Assembly (NCBI GenBank): GCA_019925095.2
Contig: CM034392.1
Span: forward strand, 1,681,501-1,745,500
Direction of reading: 5' to 3'
Length of the DNA stretch: 64,000 nucleotides
Origin: Dendrolimus kikuchii
Taxonomy: Eukaryota > Arthropoda > Insecta > Lepidoptera > Lasiocampidae
The notes under the pieces were generated by a model. The model saw nothing but the letters and a program-made list of their open reading frames with translations, did no database searches and had not been told where the DNA came from. A program made the position numbers and the translations under genes. Shown in pieces: positions 1-12,610 of the stretch (position 1 is the first letter of the stretch; the number at the start of each line of letters is the position of its first letter).

Positions 1-120
1 TTTGACATAAACATCATACAATTAATGTCAATTATCTAGCAATTGTAGCTTTAAAAAAAGGGATATTAAGATAATTATGGAAACTGGCTACAATAAGCTT
101 ATGTATTTTTATAATAAACT

Positions 121-660
121 CTAGCTGTACCCGGCAGACATTATCTTGCCCTTAAAAAATAAAAATCTAGAAACCGATTGCAGCGCCAACAACCAGGGCC
201 AATTATTAATCTAAAGCATTCTCGGATCTACTTGAAAAAACACAAAAAAATTCATCAAAATCGGTCTCACCGTTAAAGAGGTGTTCAGCGACGCCACCTA
301 CTGGGTTCAATCGTGAAACTAAACCATCCCGGGATCCACTTGAACGCACACAAAAATAATTTCACCTAAATCCTGGAACCCGATTGAAGCGCCATCTACC
401 TGGTTCAAATTTGAATCTACACCATCCCGGGACCCACTTGAACACACACAAAAATAATTCACCTAAATGAGACAAATGAAAATGAGTTTAAATGCAGTCA
501 CCATTGCCGAAATCGGCCGGCAAAGATCATAACATTTCTTTTTATTGATGAATATTATATTTTAATACTAATTATCCTATTCCAGACGAAGACAATTCTA
601 AAAACACAAAAACCATAAAAATTTGTCCAGCCGTTCTTGAGTTATATATGGTGTAACTAA
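121..660 (-). mobile_element. Helitron-like remnant, probably composite
   Basis: On the minus strand it ends in CTAG (121-124) just after a CCGGGTACAG-type stretch, like the better preserved 209-bp Helitron at 19713-19921. The phrases 'cagcgccacctac' and 'accatcccgggacccac' repeat internally and recur at 48883-49160, so this is a multi-copy non-coding element. The far end is not sharply defined. Confidence 0.5.
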
Positions 661-707
661 CACGACTTTGTTATATTATACATGTGTGTGTGCGGAATGT
701 GCGGAAC

Positions 708-741
708 AATCATCATCATCATCATCATGTGTGTGTCTGTG

Positions 742-773
<32 letters not shown>

Positions 774-797
774 TGCGTGTGTGTGTGTGTGTGTGTC
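708..797. repeat. ATC and TG/TGCG microsatellites
   Basis: A short (ATC)n run is followed by (TG)n with an internal (TGCG)n block. No gene context. Confidence 0.9.
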
Positions 798-1626
798 GAC
801 ATTAAGGCTAAACGTAAACTTTTATAAAACCGACTAATAAACTTTTCCTCATATTGATATTAGACAGATTAACTAAATCGAATCAATTTCGTTGAAAGGC
901 ATAGAACTGAAAGAACACGACGGGACTCGATGACACTGAATTATTCAAATTTATGCTTAAGTGGATCACTGGTTGATTCACTCAAATTCAAAGACCGAAA
1001 TGGACCGCTTAATATCAGCTCATGATGAAATAAGATTATATTTCAAGCCTAATTCTTTTACGAAGCAAGTAGGCACATGTTCCCGACTCAGCATTTAGGT
1101 GAACACGCGCCAATTTATCATCAGTACGAACGTCGCTCATCAAGGTAGCGTACGCGCGTGCTCACCGGTGCACATGAAGGAATCTCCATCCACATCAAGA
1201 GACGAAATAAATCAAATAAATAAAGTGTGTAGTTTCGATCAAGGATCCTACATACTTTTATGGTCCTTCGAGTCGGATAATATGAATTAAAAATGTTAAA
1301 ATAAAATGAATTTTATCTGAATTCATATTTTGATGTTTTGTTTTTGACACGACGAAAAAACATCGACTACAAAATAATATTGCATATTTAGTAGAGGAAT
1401 ATAACGTAATTATTATTTTGATAAGAGCCACGCATTATTAGATTGTGCTTTGTATATAATAAACAGCATAAAAGTTAATAATATTTCAGTATGAAAAAAT
1501 AAATGTATTATGTTTTTGATAACCATACATTTAACACATCGGCAAGTACCATTAGGGCGGCGTACTTATATGTTTACATGTTTTAAGACCTGTATAATAT
1601 ACCCCCCATGTTTATGCAAAACAATC

Positions 1627-1860
1627 CTTCCTACTAATATTATAAACGCGAAAGTTTGTAAAAATGAACGGATGGATGTCTGTTACTCTTTCACACAAAA
1701 ACTACTGAATGGATTTTGACGAATCTTTATAATAATATAACTTACACATCAGAATTACACATAGGCTACAATTTATAAAGGTATAGTGTGAATTATCCCA
1801 TATATAACGATTTTCCATCATCACGCGGATTGTGAGTGATTGAATAAAATTCGATATTGA
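1627..1860 (+). mobile_element. Helitron-like 5' fragment
   Basis: It begins with CTACTAATATTATAAACGCG, the common start of lepidopteran rolling-circle elements, followed by the typical 'actactgaatggattttgacg' type of segment. No CTAGT end was seen, so it is a fragment. Confidence 0.45.
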
Positions 1861-2420
1861 TTAAATCCAAGTTTTACGAATATGGTTTTAACGATTTTAA
1901 GCGCGGCGTTTTATTGGATGTTGATGAACAAATTTTTCAGCGACATGCCTAACTTCTTAATTTATTGAGAAAATTATCAATCAATTTAGGGTGTGTTACG
2001 GCACAAGCAAGAGCTCACAGAGTCTTTCGGTCCGGCAGTTGCTTTTTGCTGGATTTGGGTCTTAATAGTCTTGATAATTGGATCCCAAACATGTGGTACT
2101 AATTAATACAAACAGGATGCCACGCTTCAAACCCGTTAAAACATAGTTTTAATTAAATCCAATTACTTTAAGGGCATTAAATCATTTATTAGCTCAAAAA
2201 TATGGTATATAAAAAAATAGATGATAATCATTATTATGTTATTTTATGTGTCACGTGTTTTTGCCCCTTTGGTCATGCAAATAATAACTAAAAACTACTT
2301 AAAAATCATCTAGTCCACAAAAACAAAATGTTATCCACTCAAACCATAGACTCACATCAAGTTTACTTATTTTCATTTTATAGAATTGTACAATAATTAT
2401 AGGTATGTAAATATGACTTA

Positions 2421-2760
2421 TCTATACTAATACTATAAAGAGGAAAGAATTGTTTGTTTGGATTGAATAAGCTCCGAAACTACTGAACCGATTAGAAAAG
2501 TTCTTTCACTGTTGGCAAGCTCCAATATCCTCGTGTGACATAGGCTACATTATATTTTCAATATCGGCATTCTTACTAAAACTCCAATAATGAAACCCAA
2601 GGTGTAAAAAAGTGGCTATACAGGAGCATATGCGATATAGGCGTCACTGGGGTACGGGCCGTCATTACACGAGTGGGGAGGGGAGTTAATGTCAAGTAAT
2701 GAAGTGCTGCGCGGCTCATTCGCGCGATCGGCTCCCTACGTAACGGTCGTGTGCAGAATC
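2421..2760 (+). mobile_element. Helitron-like 5' fragment
   Basis: It starts TCTATACTAATACTATAAAG, one base different from the element at 20120, and continues with related sequence (gctccgaaactactgaaccg). No clear 3' CTAGT end was seen. Confidence 0.5.
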
Positions 2761-2904
2761 GAATAATTTTAGCTTGAAAATATTTTGAATTGGCTTAGTA
2801 GGTAATTAAAATTAACAAAAAAGTTCTTTTTAAATAGCCGCTAGTTCCATATAAAAGAGATCACTACTTGCTCGCACATCTATCAAAGAAGAAAAATTAC
2901 TTAC

Positions 2905-3130
2905 AATTAGGTGGTGTCAACGAGTAGCCATTCTCCTCTGCCCACCCAACTGGGTGTATATAGGGGGAAGTAGGATCGACCCACAAATCGTACATCTCGT
3001 CCCAGCTGTCAAAGTTGATCAGCATTCGGTTGTCGAGCATATCCGTGATAGAGGCCACGCACACCAACTCGTTCTTGCGATCTTCTGCTTCTAACTTCAT
3101 GCCAATACGGAAGCAGTTCGATTTGTACAC
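2905..3130 (-). CDS. l(3)mbt: l(3)mbt exon 4: MBT repeat 2
   Basis: Acceptor ...GAAACAG before 3130 and donor GTAAGT at 2904. 226 nt, enters in phase 0 and leaves in phase 1. It encodes YKSNCFRIGMKLEAEDRKN at its start and HPVGWAEENGYSLTPPN at its end, typical MBT core residues. Confidence 0.9.
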
Positions 3131-6100
3131 CTGTTTCAGAAAAGTATACATACCTGTACAAGTAAGTAACCAAATATAGAGCACGAATTTATACATACAT
3201 ACATACATAACTTCACGCCAGTTCCCTTGTGGGGTAGGCACAAACAACAGAGTGCCATTTAGGCTTATTCTTACACACCTCACTTGCCTCTTTGACATTC
3301 ATAACTCTTGTCGTGCACGCTCGTCTGTTCTTAAGGCTCCTGACATCACCTTCTGCTAGTACACGATCAATTTGATCATGGAAGGTGTGTCGTGGCCTTC
3401 CACGACTTCTGCATCCATCCACTTTATCCACGAATTTATATCTAACTATATTATAATAAATCTGTAAATAGTTCGAGTTTGTACAATGCGTTTAATGTGA
3501 AAAAATCAGGGGGGCTAATTCGGATCAGCAGATTCCCAAAATACAATTTTTGTCTGTCTGCCTGTTAGAGCATCACGTGAAAACTACTGAACGGATTTAA
3601 ATGAAACTCGACATAGAGTTAGCTTATATCCCGGGGCGTAACTTAGGATACGTTTTATCCCGATAAATGAAGTGGTTTCTGTGGCTTGTTCGGGTCCACA
3701 TCAAACTCTATAATTGGTGAAATTTTGTGGAATTTTAACTATAGCATTGCATAGTAGCTATGTAATTTCCATAAATGAATATTAGATAATCGAAAATTCT
3801 ATAAACAAACAACCAAGAGTTAATGTTACATTATTCACTCTGTTTTTTAAAGTATCATAGCTTAGCAATTTCAATGAAGATATTTATATAAACTCACCGT
3901 GGTTGTTACATGCGGAAAGAGATGTCTAGGCGCTGCAACTGCTCGCATCTGCTTCAAATACGACGGCCAGTTGAAACTCGATGAAGTGTAACTGGTGGGC
4001 GGCTTCAAAGATCGTCCGTTCTTATCGCACCAGCCCGGCGGGAAGATATCTACCGAATCCGCATTCACCCAGTAATCAAAAACATCAGGATACTCGTCAA
4101 AGTGTAATCTCATCCTATAGCCCTGCACTTCGGCCACTGACATCACACAAAATATTGACGGATGCTGCGGATCGATAGCCTCCAGACGCATACCGACTTT
4201 AAAACCATTCCTGTTGTATGGAAAAGGGTTCTTGAATAACTTCACAGGCGCCGGTTTTGCCTTACAAATGTCAAGGTAACACATCCACGAGAACCCATTC
4301 TTCCCGCACATCCAAGGGTACTTGTCATTCTCGACTAAATCTTCACTCATCTTCATTAGAGCTGCTTCAGGAATCTGGGTTTCTGTTGGCATTGAGTTGA
4401 AATGCTTCAGTGGTATTTTATCTTCTTTCTCTGATTGTATGTCAGATTCGGACAGTTGCTTCCTCATTAGCAGCTTCTTGATCTTATTTTTCTTTTTCAA
4501 CAACTCTATACGTTCCCGATCTTTCTTTTTCTGTAACGCCTTTTGTGTCTCAGTTTGACAAGTTAGACTGCAGTAATTCGGTGTGATGAATTCTGCCGCC
4601 ATACCGTGACAACCGCATCCATCACACCTGTATAAATCTTCTGGTGATGTGGGCTTCTTATCACGCTTGTCTCCGTCTGTACTCTCTTTTACAGACGTAT
4701 ATTTGGTATCTGGATTCCCCAATAAATCATTGTGTACATTACTTTCAACCAAATCTATAAGACCAAATTCATTCGTTTGGAACTGCAGTGTGCTACCCCT
4801 CAACACTGCAACACCATTGTTCCATATCAGTCCTGGGGGATCTTCCTCTAAAATGATTTCACCATCTTTTTTAAATCTAGACTCCTGATACTCCTCCATT
4901 GATTGATAATAGACATCATTATTTTTCCCTGGACTTTCATTCTTTTCCTTAAATTCTTCATGATCAGATTCCAAGTGTTTCGCGTCTAACTCCCTGTCCA
5001 GTTTTTCATCACAAAACAATGAAGGAACCCGATGATCGTCATTGGTCTCACTGTTATTGTTATCTTCGGATTTGCTCAAAAATGTTGCATCAGTTAAGCT
5101 CAACTTAACATTTTTATTTGACAAGTTTTCTGTACATAATGATATGCGTCGCTTAATATTTGCGTTGACAGTCTTCCTCTCGCTATTATCCGAATTGGAT
5201 CGTCTCAAAATAGCAGGTGCAGCAACAGTCACTGGACCCAAATCATTCCTATCAATTACATTTTTATTCAATAAGCTCTTGCTTTTTTCTGGTATAGCTA
5301 AAGTGAATGATTTTTCCCTAGTCTGCCCGCCTTCATCATCAGCTATCGACACGGTATAAATATCATCATTCATTGAGGCATTTGTTTCTGGAATCGATAA
5401 TGTATATTCTCCCTGTTCACCTGTAGGTTCGGCTCTGGATCCAGGTATAGAAATAGCAAAAGTTTTGTCTCCTTTTGGACTCTGCGGTATTATATTGTCT
5501 TTACCATTCATAGTAATGAGTTTACCTAATGGTTGTAACGGAGGCATTTCATTTGCCTCCATTGGAGCGGTGTCTCTCATTACTGTTATATTGCCTTGGT
5601 GATCATTCTGTATTTGACCATTCGCGATCTGCAGGTTTATTATCGGACCCTTTGATGCCATCGTCGCTGGTAGAGTAACGGGTAAAATAAATTTTGTATT
5701 TGGGATCTTAGGCATTGGAGTCAGAAATAATTTTTGATTATTAGCATTAACATTTGTTTGATTGTTAGATATTAGAATAGATTGGTTTTCTGACATATTT
5801 TTCTGATTTGGCTTTTTGACTGATCCCAGGTAGGCAATAGCTTGTTTTGACGGCGTACCAGGGGCTATACTGACTGGTACTATCATTTTGTCATTACTTT
5901 TTGGTTTTTGTATAACGATCGGTTGTCCAGCATTAACTGGTGCAAGTATAGACGATTTATTTGGACCACTCACTTTAGGAGCTATGTTAGGTTTATTACT
6001 TACATTTGAAATTAAGTGAATATTCGAATTATTTGCTACCTGCAAAGAAGAGACATTTTTTAATATAATTTACACAAATTTCGAATTCAATGAATTGTTT

Positions 6101-9100
6101 TAATTGTAAAATTTGTAACGCATCGGAATATGCCAGTAAATTTTCAAGAGGGTCTCGAGGCCTAATTCGAAAATACAAAACAATGAAAAATATGAAAATG
6201 TGTCCTGATGCCGATTTTGATGAAAAAAACTACATTATTATATTGGTTGGCCTGCAAGCATATCTTTCTCATTTTCGATTATTTAGAATACATATATGAA
6301 ACAGACAGAAAAATACTTCGATTCATATCTTACTCCAGTCCTACTGTATCATTTATGAATTTCTCATTTTTTCCTCTCTACTTCAAATGTTCGCTTTAAC
6401 ACTACATTTTAGTAAATATACGCATAATTTCATATCTCTAGCCTTAGGTTAGTTATTATCTGCGATAATCATATGTGGAAAATAAACTAATGTCTTTCAA
6501 AATCCAAAATGTTTTAGCTTTGGTTGATCATGTTATCCAAATTAAATTTTCTTATGAATTGATAGAATTGTTAAAAAAATCTATGTGATAGGAATTCAAT
6601 ATTTACGGAGGTGAAACTGTACAGAAAAGTAAGTATAAAATAATAATTCATTTCCAATTAATGGATCAACACGATTTATAATTATAGAAGCAAAATAAAA
6701 TATCATCCATTACAGGTTTATCTTGAATAAATAAACTTTAAAGATTACTTTGATAGTAGGTCACTCCATTAGTGAGAACTTAACTTTTAGCTGATGGTAT
6801 TGCATGTATTTGGGCTATAAATAGTTGTATCACAGACAATTTCCTTAATGTTCAATTATATATACATACTAGCTATTAACCTGCATTTCCTCAATATTTA
6901 TTTTTACTTTCTGAATAAATTAATAAAACACAACTGTAACACTGAAACTCGTAATATTACTTCAGATAATCCTAAACATGAATTTACATATATAAATTCA
7001 AGTTTTTATTCAAAATAAGTTCTACTGGAGAACACTTTTTGAAGGTCATACATATAAGTATTTTAACTTTATGACCTTCAAAAAGTGTTCTTACTGTTAA
7101 GGAGCAGCAGCAAGAAACTCCCCAGCAACACGTCTAGCTAAAATTGTTTTTCTTTATATTTCTTATTCTATTATATCTCAAGTTTTTTTTAATAAGTTTT
7201 ATACAGAAGTATGTTACAGAATTACTTTTTGAGAAATTAATGGATATATGTGATGGTAGCCGCTTTCCATCACAGGTAGGCCGTCTGCCTGTCTGCTGAA
7301 CTCGTGCAATCAATTTAAATTTAACATGAGGAATAATTATTATGGGTTGCCCTTGTAAATATTACTCCAATAAAAAAATAATTTTGAAATAAAAGCTAGT
7401 CAATAACTTTCCCGGGATAGAATCTATTTCCTGGTGAAATCGCAATAAAATCCACTCAGTCTTGAAGAACTAACAAACGGAGTCAGTATTTAATGGATAA
7501 AGGAACAAAATATTGTGGGTCCTTTCATAGTTACTGCAGAGACCTCATAAATTTTGGTGCAGACTGGTGGAAGTTATCCAGCATGTACCAAATTACTATA
7601 AAAACACATAATTAACTCTTAATTTGTCTGGATTTTTTTAGTTCTAACTTATTTTGTTCAAACAATTAGCTAAGTTATTGAAGCTGGTAACACTGCTAGC
7701 CTTTTGGGAACTTTCCCAAAGGGTGACAGTGGTTTGGGACCAACTTTTATCTATCATTTTATTGTTAGTTTTATTCACTTTTTAAGATAATTAATCTAAA
7801 CTATTATTATTGTCAATGGACTTTGTAAAATTGAATATATCATTTATTAGAGAAATTATTTACTAATTTTCTAAGGTTATCAATTTCTATATAGGAATTG
7901 AGATTAGCTGCTTTTTTATTATTTAATATAAGATATGGGTCAGGAGTGCATTCAGTTAAAAACTTCTTAACAAGATTTTGTTCCGTTATTTTTAATGTAT
8001 TTTTTAATCTCCACATCACTACAAATTCTTCCATAAATTTAAAATTTTTTGTTCATATGTTACTGGGCCTAAAACTTTTTAAAACATATCATTATGGTTT
8101 TTCAAAAGTTTTTTTAAGTACCATAACTTTATAGAATGAAATTTTTTCAAACTATTATTATGTATTGTGGACATCTATAATAGTAGTTGATAGTCAACTG
8201 AGATACTTTTTTATAATCTTGCAAACCACCGAAGCTGCCTAGATTTTATATGACAATAACAAGTTAACAAACCATAACTTAGTTGAGTCAAATAGCATGT
8301 TAGTAATTGTTAAACAAGGATTAAAATTATTTTTAAGGGTAATGCAGAATTCGACAATGCATTTAACAGTACTTTAGCGGATACTCTTCCATATGAAAAT
8401 AATTTAGGTATAATTTATTGTAACATGTAATTTAGCAGATTGCTAGTATTTTCCGAATGTCACGACAGTATTATACTGAGCCATAATTAGGATAACTGTT
8501 CCTAGAAAATGATAAATAAATAGAGGACCAAAAATCTGATGACAGATATACATAATTATATATGAACCCGGTTTTATCTATTTTCAATTATTGCTAGCAC
8601 ATTAACTGACATATTATATTATAAGTCAGTTAATGAGTTGTTGCAGTAAACTGATGCTATACAGCTGTTTAAAAAAGTTGTGTAATTTTTTTTCTTTTTT
8701 TTTTTTTATTGCAGGAGTTCAACAGACAGACAGACGGGCCACTCGATGGAAAGCGGTTACCATCGCCTATAGACATTTGCAACACCAAAGGTGCTACAAA
8801 TGCGCTGCTGCTCTTTTACGGGAGACTGGAACATGGTCACTAATGCCGGAACACAACTCAAGGTTGTTATGGCGACATACTTTAGACCAGGGGTGGTAGC
8901 CATTCAGTCGGGCAAATGCCCTACCACCTGGAATATGGATAATTTTTTCACATGGTACCCAATTCTATCTCTGTTCTAGGAGATCCTCCTTGGATAATGG
9001 AATGAGTAAGCTTATGCCATTCCACTCATTCATGATTCTGCCAATTGTCAACTGCATTATAGTTTCTTTTAAATTTTATTCACTTGATTTCAAATGATCC

Positions 9101-10693
9101 TAAAGTTCACAACCCACACTTTATTTTACTGAATCAAAGCCAAACATAAACTTCGATCTATATAAATAAAAATTAATCATAGAAATGTATGTACACATAT
9201 AACTTGAGAACAACTTTACCGATTTTGAAGAAAATTTTGTGTGTGTTTGAGTGGGTCCCATGATGGTTTAGATTCACAATTGGAACCGGTATGTGGCGCT
9301 GGAATCTGAGTCTAGGATCATCCTAATCTCATGAACCGACTTTGATGATTTTTTTGTGTGATTGAGTATGTCCCCGGATGATTATTTTTAATTTAGTTTT
9401 AAATAAAAGAAGTAAAATAATAATCAAGTGCTATTATTTAAGGTTTATGGGCTATTATTTTTATCAAGAACAATAGTTAATTTTCTTACTTATTGATAGC
9501 ATTGGTTTCTTTAAATTTGAAATTTTAAACCTTAACCTATCAAACAAACATAAGGAAAAATATTAAATAAATATTTATTAATACAATTATTATACACTTA
9601 ACAAGTTTTCCATTGACTTCTAAGATTTAAGGAATTTCTTATATTGTAGAAAGTAAAAAATAAATTCTTACCGGTCTCCTTACAATGATTTGAGGTGGAT
9701 TCCCACTGGTGCTAGCTTGGCTGATCACATCGGTACTAGTCACAGGCTTCAAACCACTATGTGTCTGAATATACACTACATGTGGAACTGTCCTTGGTGC
9801 TCCCCGTAATTGAAGAGAATTATTTGAGGAGCTAGGTATTTGAACAACCGCCGAGTTTGTCCCAACTTGAGACACTGAAGTCGAGTTATTTAACTTGACC
9901 TGTACTGATGTGTCAGGTAATTGGAGCTGCGATGGATTAGGGACAGACATGTCTGTTGTTCCATCTAAATTTGTAGCCCTTGGATTTGACCCCATGTGTA
10001 CATGGATTATAGAATTGTGGAGTGTCTGTGTAGTGCTCTGTATTATTGGCATAGAAGGTAACGCAGGTGCTGTAAGTTGGATATTCTGACTTGCAGTTGG
10101 TATTTGTAGAGGAACATTTATAGTCTCCCCAGCAGGCAATTGCACAGGAACACTGGTAGTCCCAGAAACCTGGAGCGGAAGACTCACTGGTGTTATCTGA
10201 AGTGGCACTGTGTTTGTCGGCCCAGACAATTGTACAGGCACATTAATATTGGAAGTAGAGCCTGGAATTTGAACTGGCACATGTACAGTGGAAAGCTGTA
10301 AGGGATAAGGACTGTTGCTTGTATGAATCTTCACAGGAGCAATAGAGTGGGTCACTAAGTTATGAGCAATAGACATCGAGCTCTGTGGAGCATGCACGGA
10401 GGTCACGATCATGCTGCTCGAAACTGGCGCCTGAAACACGATATACGTCACGTCAACACGACCGAACCTTAAAAAAACTTACGACACAATTTCATAAAAT
10501 TATTCCAACTCACGCGTAACGTATTCAGTAGCACATTATGCTGCGGAACACCCTGCGATATGTTTGGGCCGATAGACGTATTCGCTGATTTTAATAATCT
10601 TTTTTTCAAAATTTCTGTTCTAGGCTCATCAAAGTTTTGAAGTGAATTACACTGCTGTCTCTCCATTTGAAAACATTGACGAGCACATAACAC
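2905..10693 (-). CDS. l(3)mbt: Lethal(3)malignant brain tumor-like MBT protein, 3'-truncated by window
   Basis: Chromatin reader that binds lower-methylated lysines through MBT repeats and represses genes in the nucleus; in flies it silences germline genes (family knowledge). Four coding exons join with canonical GT-AG introns, all in phase 0: 10514-10693, 9672-10430, 3898-6039 and 2905-3130, giving about 1,102 visible residues. Residues ~60-780 are Ser/Thr/Asn/Pro/Val-rich and probably disordered. An FCS zinc finger (CDGCGC...CSLTC) lies near residue 784. MBT repeat 1 spans ~887-992 (GMRLEAIDPQHPS, FDYW, PPGWC). MBT repeat 2 fills the last exon (GMKLEAEDRKN, YDLWVD, HPVGWAEENG). The last exon ends in phase 1, so a third MBT repeat and any SAM domain should lie off the left edge. 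It is transcribed away from BTBD9. The start at 10693 is the first ATG of the first exon; an ATG ten codons in is an alternative. Confidence 0.9.
3191..3432 (-). mobile_element. RTE-type LINE 3' fragment with (TACA)n tail
   Basis: The minus strand encodes the C-terminal residues of a reverse transcriptase polyprotein (KVDGCRSRGRPRHTFHDQID, EASEVCKNKPKWHSVV) and ends in a (TGTA)n tail. It sits in l(3)mbt intron 3. The same segment recurs at least ten times in the window. Confidence 0.85.
3898..6039 (-). CDS. l(3)mbt: l(3)mbt exon 3: linker, FCS zinc finger, MBT repeat 1
   Basis: Acceptor TTTGCAG before 6039 and donor ACG|GTGAGT at 3897. 2,142 nt, phase 0 at both ends. The first two thirds are low-complexity (LISNVSNKPN, GQYTLSIP-like stretches). 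The zinc finger is coded around 4560-4635 and MBT 1 around 4000-4320. The exon ends with SFNWPSYLKQMRAVAAPRHL, the linker that precedes MBT 2 in this family. Confidence 0.92.
7029..7091. repeat. Perfect 22-bp inverted repeat, 19-nt loop
   Basis: Arms 7029-7050 (AGAACACTTTTTGAAGG...) and 7070-7091 are exact reverse complements around a 19-base AT-rich loop. A phrase just downstream (caagaaactccccagcaac) recurs near 26030, so a decayed mobile element is the likely source. Confidence 0.9.
7246..7312 (+). mobile_element. Family A retroelement, 3' tail only
   Basis: Matches the 'gatggtaaccgctttccatc ... gtctgctgaactcctgcaat' end of family A. The rest is absent. Confidence 0.75.
8705..8933 (-). 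mobile_element. Family A retroelement, 5'-truncated
   Basis: Minus-strand copy. Its poly(A) tail reads as the T run before 8705. It runs through the shared core (ctaatgccggaacacaactc) and stops at the CAGGTGGTAGGGC boundary used by several short copies. Confidence 0.9.
9160..9380 (-). mobile_element. Helitron-like repeat fragment
   Basis: Contains 'gtgtgtttgagtgggtccca', 'gtggcgctgg' and related phrases found reverse-complemented at 200-460 and 48890-49150. No intact ends. Confidence 0.45.
9672..10430 (-). CDS. l(3)mbt: l(3)mbt exon 2: low-complexity region
   Basis: 759 nt, phase 0 at both ends. Acceptor GTTTCAG before 10430, donor CCG|GTAAGA at 9671. It encodes a Val/Pro/Gln/Ser/Thr-rich segment with repeated VPLQI and VPVQL motifs and no folded domain. 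It is assigned by frame continuity with exons 1 and 3. Confidence 0.85.
10514..10693 (-). CDS. l(3)mbt: l(3)mbt exon 1: translation start
   Basis: 60 codons from ATG at 10693 to donor CGC|GTGAGT, followed by an 83-bp intron (10431-10513). Starts MLCARQCFQMERQQC. The Met at residue 10 is another possible start. The phase-0 join to exon 2 supports it, though the N-terminus is not a conserved domain. Confidence 0.75.
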
Positions 10694-11169
10694 ACGCTCG
10701 CTTATTTTTTACAATCCATTATTGATGACCTGTAATGTATTTAAAAATAAAATATCGCGATGTGAAAAATCATCGACTCACGGAGACGATGCGTAATGAT
10801 GTCCTTGCAATGAAAAACTTTTAACTGCAATTTAATGTAATTATTTTAAAATGAAAAAAACACTCGTGTATTTTAAAAAGCTAATTTTAATTTGTTGATT
10901 ACATTTTTCTTTCGCACTCTATCAACTGTGCAGCTACTTTTACTAAACCACAACCTTCTATTGAAAACTTCACTAAACACCAAAAGAATAACTTATAACT
11001 CAAATTTCATAGTTAAAATAATGAAACGAAATCTAATTATTTATTTCTTTATATTACAGCACTGGACCTAAGTTGAAATCCATTAAAGAAAAATAAAATT
11101 TAATCAACGCGACGATATTTACCTGCTCTGAACAACTGGTAATAAATCTGACAACATTGCCAAAAAGTT

Positions 11170-11394
11170 ATGAATATTGGTCAGGTTGGTACGTCTGTAA
11201 TGTCTAACCAATCATATTACAGTATTTCCATAACGAAGCTTTCGCGCCCATTTTTCGGCTACACAGGAAAAGAGTTGACAAGAAAAAATTATACACTTAT
11301 AAATCTCGTGTTTTGCTCAATATTATGCATTACAATATTTGTATTAGTATCCATAATAGCAAAAGAAAATGGTAATCTTTTTTGTTTGGTTTGA
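11170..11394 (+). CDS. Possible small membrane protein or first exon, not recognised
   Basis: 74-codon ORF starting MNIGQVGTSVMSNQ, with one hydrophobic segment at about residues 46-63 (LVFCSILCITIFVLVSII). It is 476 bp upstream of the l(3)mbt start on the other strand, where a divergent partner gene would be plausible. I do not recognise the sequence; it could equally be chance. A GTAATC after 'gaaaatg' could be a weak donor. Confidence 0.2.
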   Translation: MNIGQVGTSVMSNQSYYSISITKLSRPFFGYTGKELTRKNYTLINLVFCSILCITIFVLVSIIAKENGNLFCLV

Positions 11395-12289
11395 GCCTCT
11401 TAATAATGCAGCTTTATATAAAAAATTCAATTTTAATTTATTCATCATCGTTGACTTTTCATTTTATTCGTTGTTCAATTCGAGCTATTAATATTTAACC
11501 TATATTAACATTATCATAAACGCATTTAAACATACTCTTTATAGCAATGCAAATAAGGCTGAATATTATTTAAAGTAAAAATTATATATATATATTATTT
11601 CGTAGTTAAGAAAATAATATGAATTTCGACTTTGGTATTTTTGCAAATAATTATCATTTATTCAACGCTTGAATATTAAAAATTTATATAATTTCAAATT
11701 GATTTATAGAGTAGAGAGAGAATAGAGTATAATATTGTTTTTTTTTCTAATTCGGATACGGATATTAAATACTTCCTACACATGTTTCCCGCTATCAGCT
11801 TCCGTCTATACAACCAGTCTTAAGACGCCCATTCACTATCCTGCAGTGGGCGTAGCTTGCAGGACTTAGTGTTGTAGTATGCAATGCAGGCGCCAACGAC
11901 ATACAATCCAGCATTACGCTGCGGACTGCTATGCAGGATTGTGATTGGATCCACTATAGAAATAATCTGCGACTACGCCATATCTTTGCACGGATGACCC
12001 CACCGTATTTTTCATCTGCATGGGCCACATCTACGATAATGTTAAAGGTATTAATTGTGGCTGAATGTGTCTTATTTAAAGCGTTCAAAATAATGCCAAT
12101 AGCTACATTAGTATATTATATACGTTATCTGTCAATATGTACTTAGTACTTATCGTTATTAACAATTAAAAAAAAATATCGCATCATAAATAATGCATTA
12201 CGCCCAAGAAGCTTACACACAAGCTTCTTGATTACGCCTATCGCCACATCTGCATGAAACGGTCTATTATTATAACAGTATAATACTAT

Positions 12290-12610
12290 AGAATATGCCC
12301 GCGACTTCGTCTACACCTTATCTGAAATTCCGGCGGGATTCCCGCGAGACAAAGTACCGCAGCATTTAAAATAGAATGTAAGCTATTGATAAAGTGATAA
12401 CTGAGTCGGAATAAGCTAATATTTATGCACCCGTACAACTACAAATCGCTTTCTGGGATTCCCACGATAAAAAATCTCACATTTTATTACATAAAATATG
12501 CTATCTATCAGTCAAAACATCACATTTGAATTAGATTTTTTTATTTGGCCATTTAAAATAATTTCCAGAAGAATTCCCAGGAGAAAATGTGGCGCAGATT
12601 ATTATAAGTC
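12290..12610. repeat. Interspersed repeat, also at 27850-28110 and 45655-45770
   Basis: Shares phrases such as 'cgcagcattta', 'tttatgcacccg' and 'cacattttattacataa' with 27900-28085, and the end part with 45655-45770. Non-coding, probably a rolling-circle element remnant. Confidence 0.6.

Larger units (their letters stand above)
1..2904. other. Repeat-rich DNA downstream of the last visible l(3)mbt exon
   Basis: No exon was recognised on either strand. Because the last visible l(3)mbt exon ends in phase 1, this stretch is probably intron of that gene. It holds Helitron-like debris near 121-660, 1627-1860 and 2421-2760 and a TG/TGCG microsatellite. The phrase tggtccttcgag near 1260 recurs in a 142-bp insertion at 63217-63358. 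A missing third MBT exon could be off the left edge. Confidence 0.6.
6040..9671. other. l(3)mbt intron 2 (3.6 kb)
   Basis: No conserved exon seen. It contains a perfect 22-bp hairpin (7029-7091), a family A tail (7246-7312), a 5'-truncated family A copy (8705-8933) and a Helitron-like repeat (9160-9380). Short reading frames here are AT-rich and unlike known proteins. Confidence 0.7.
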
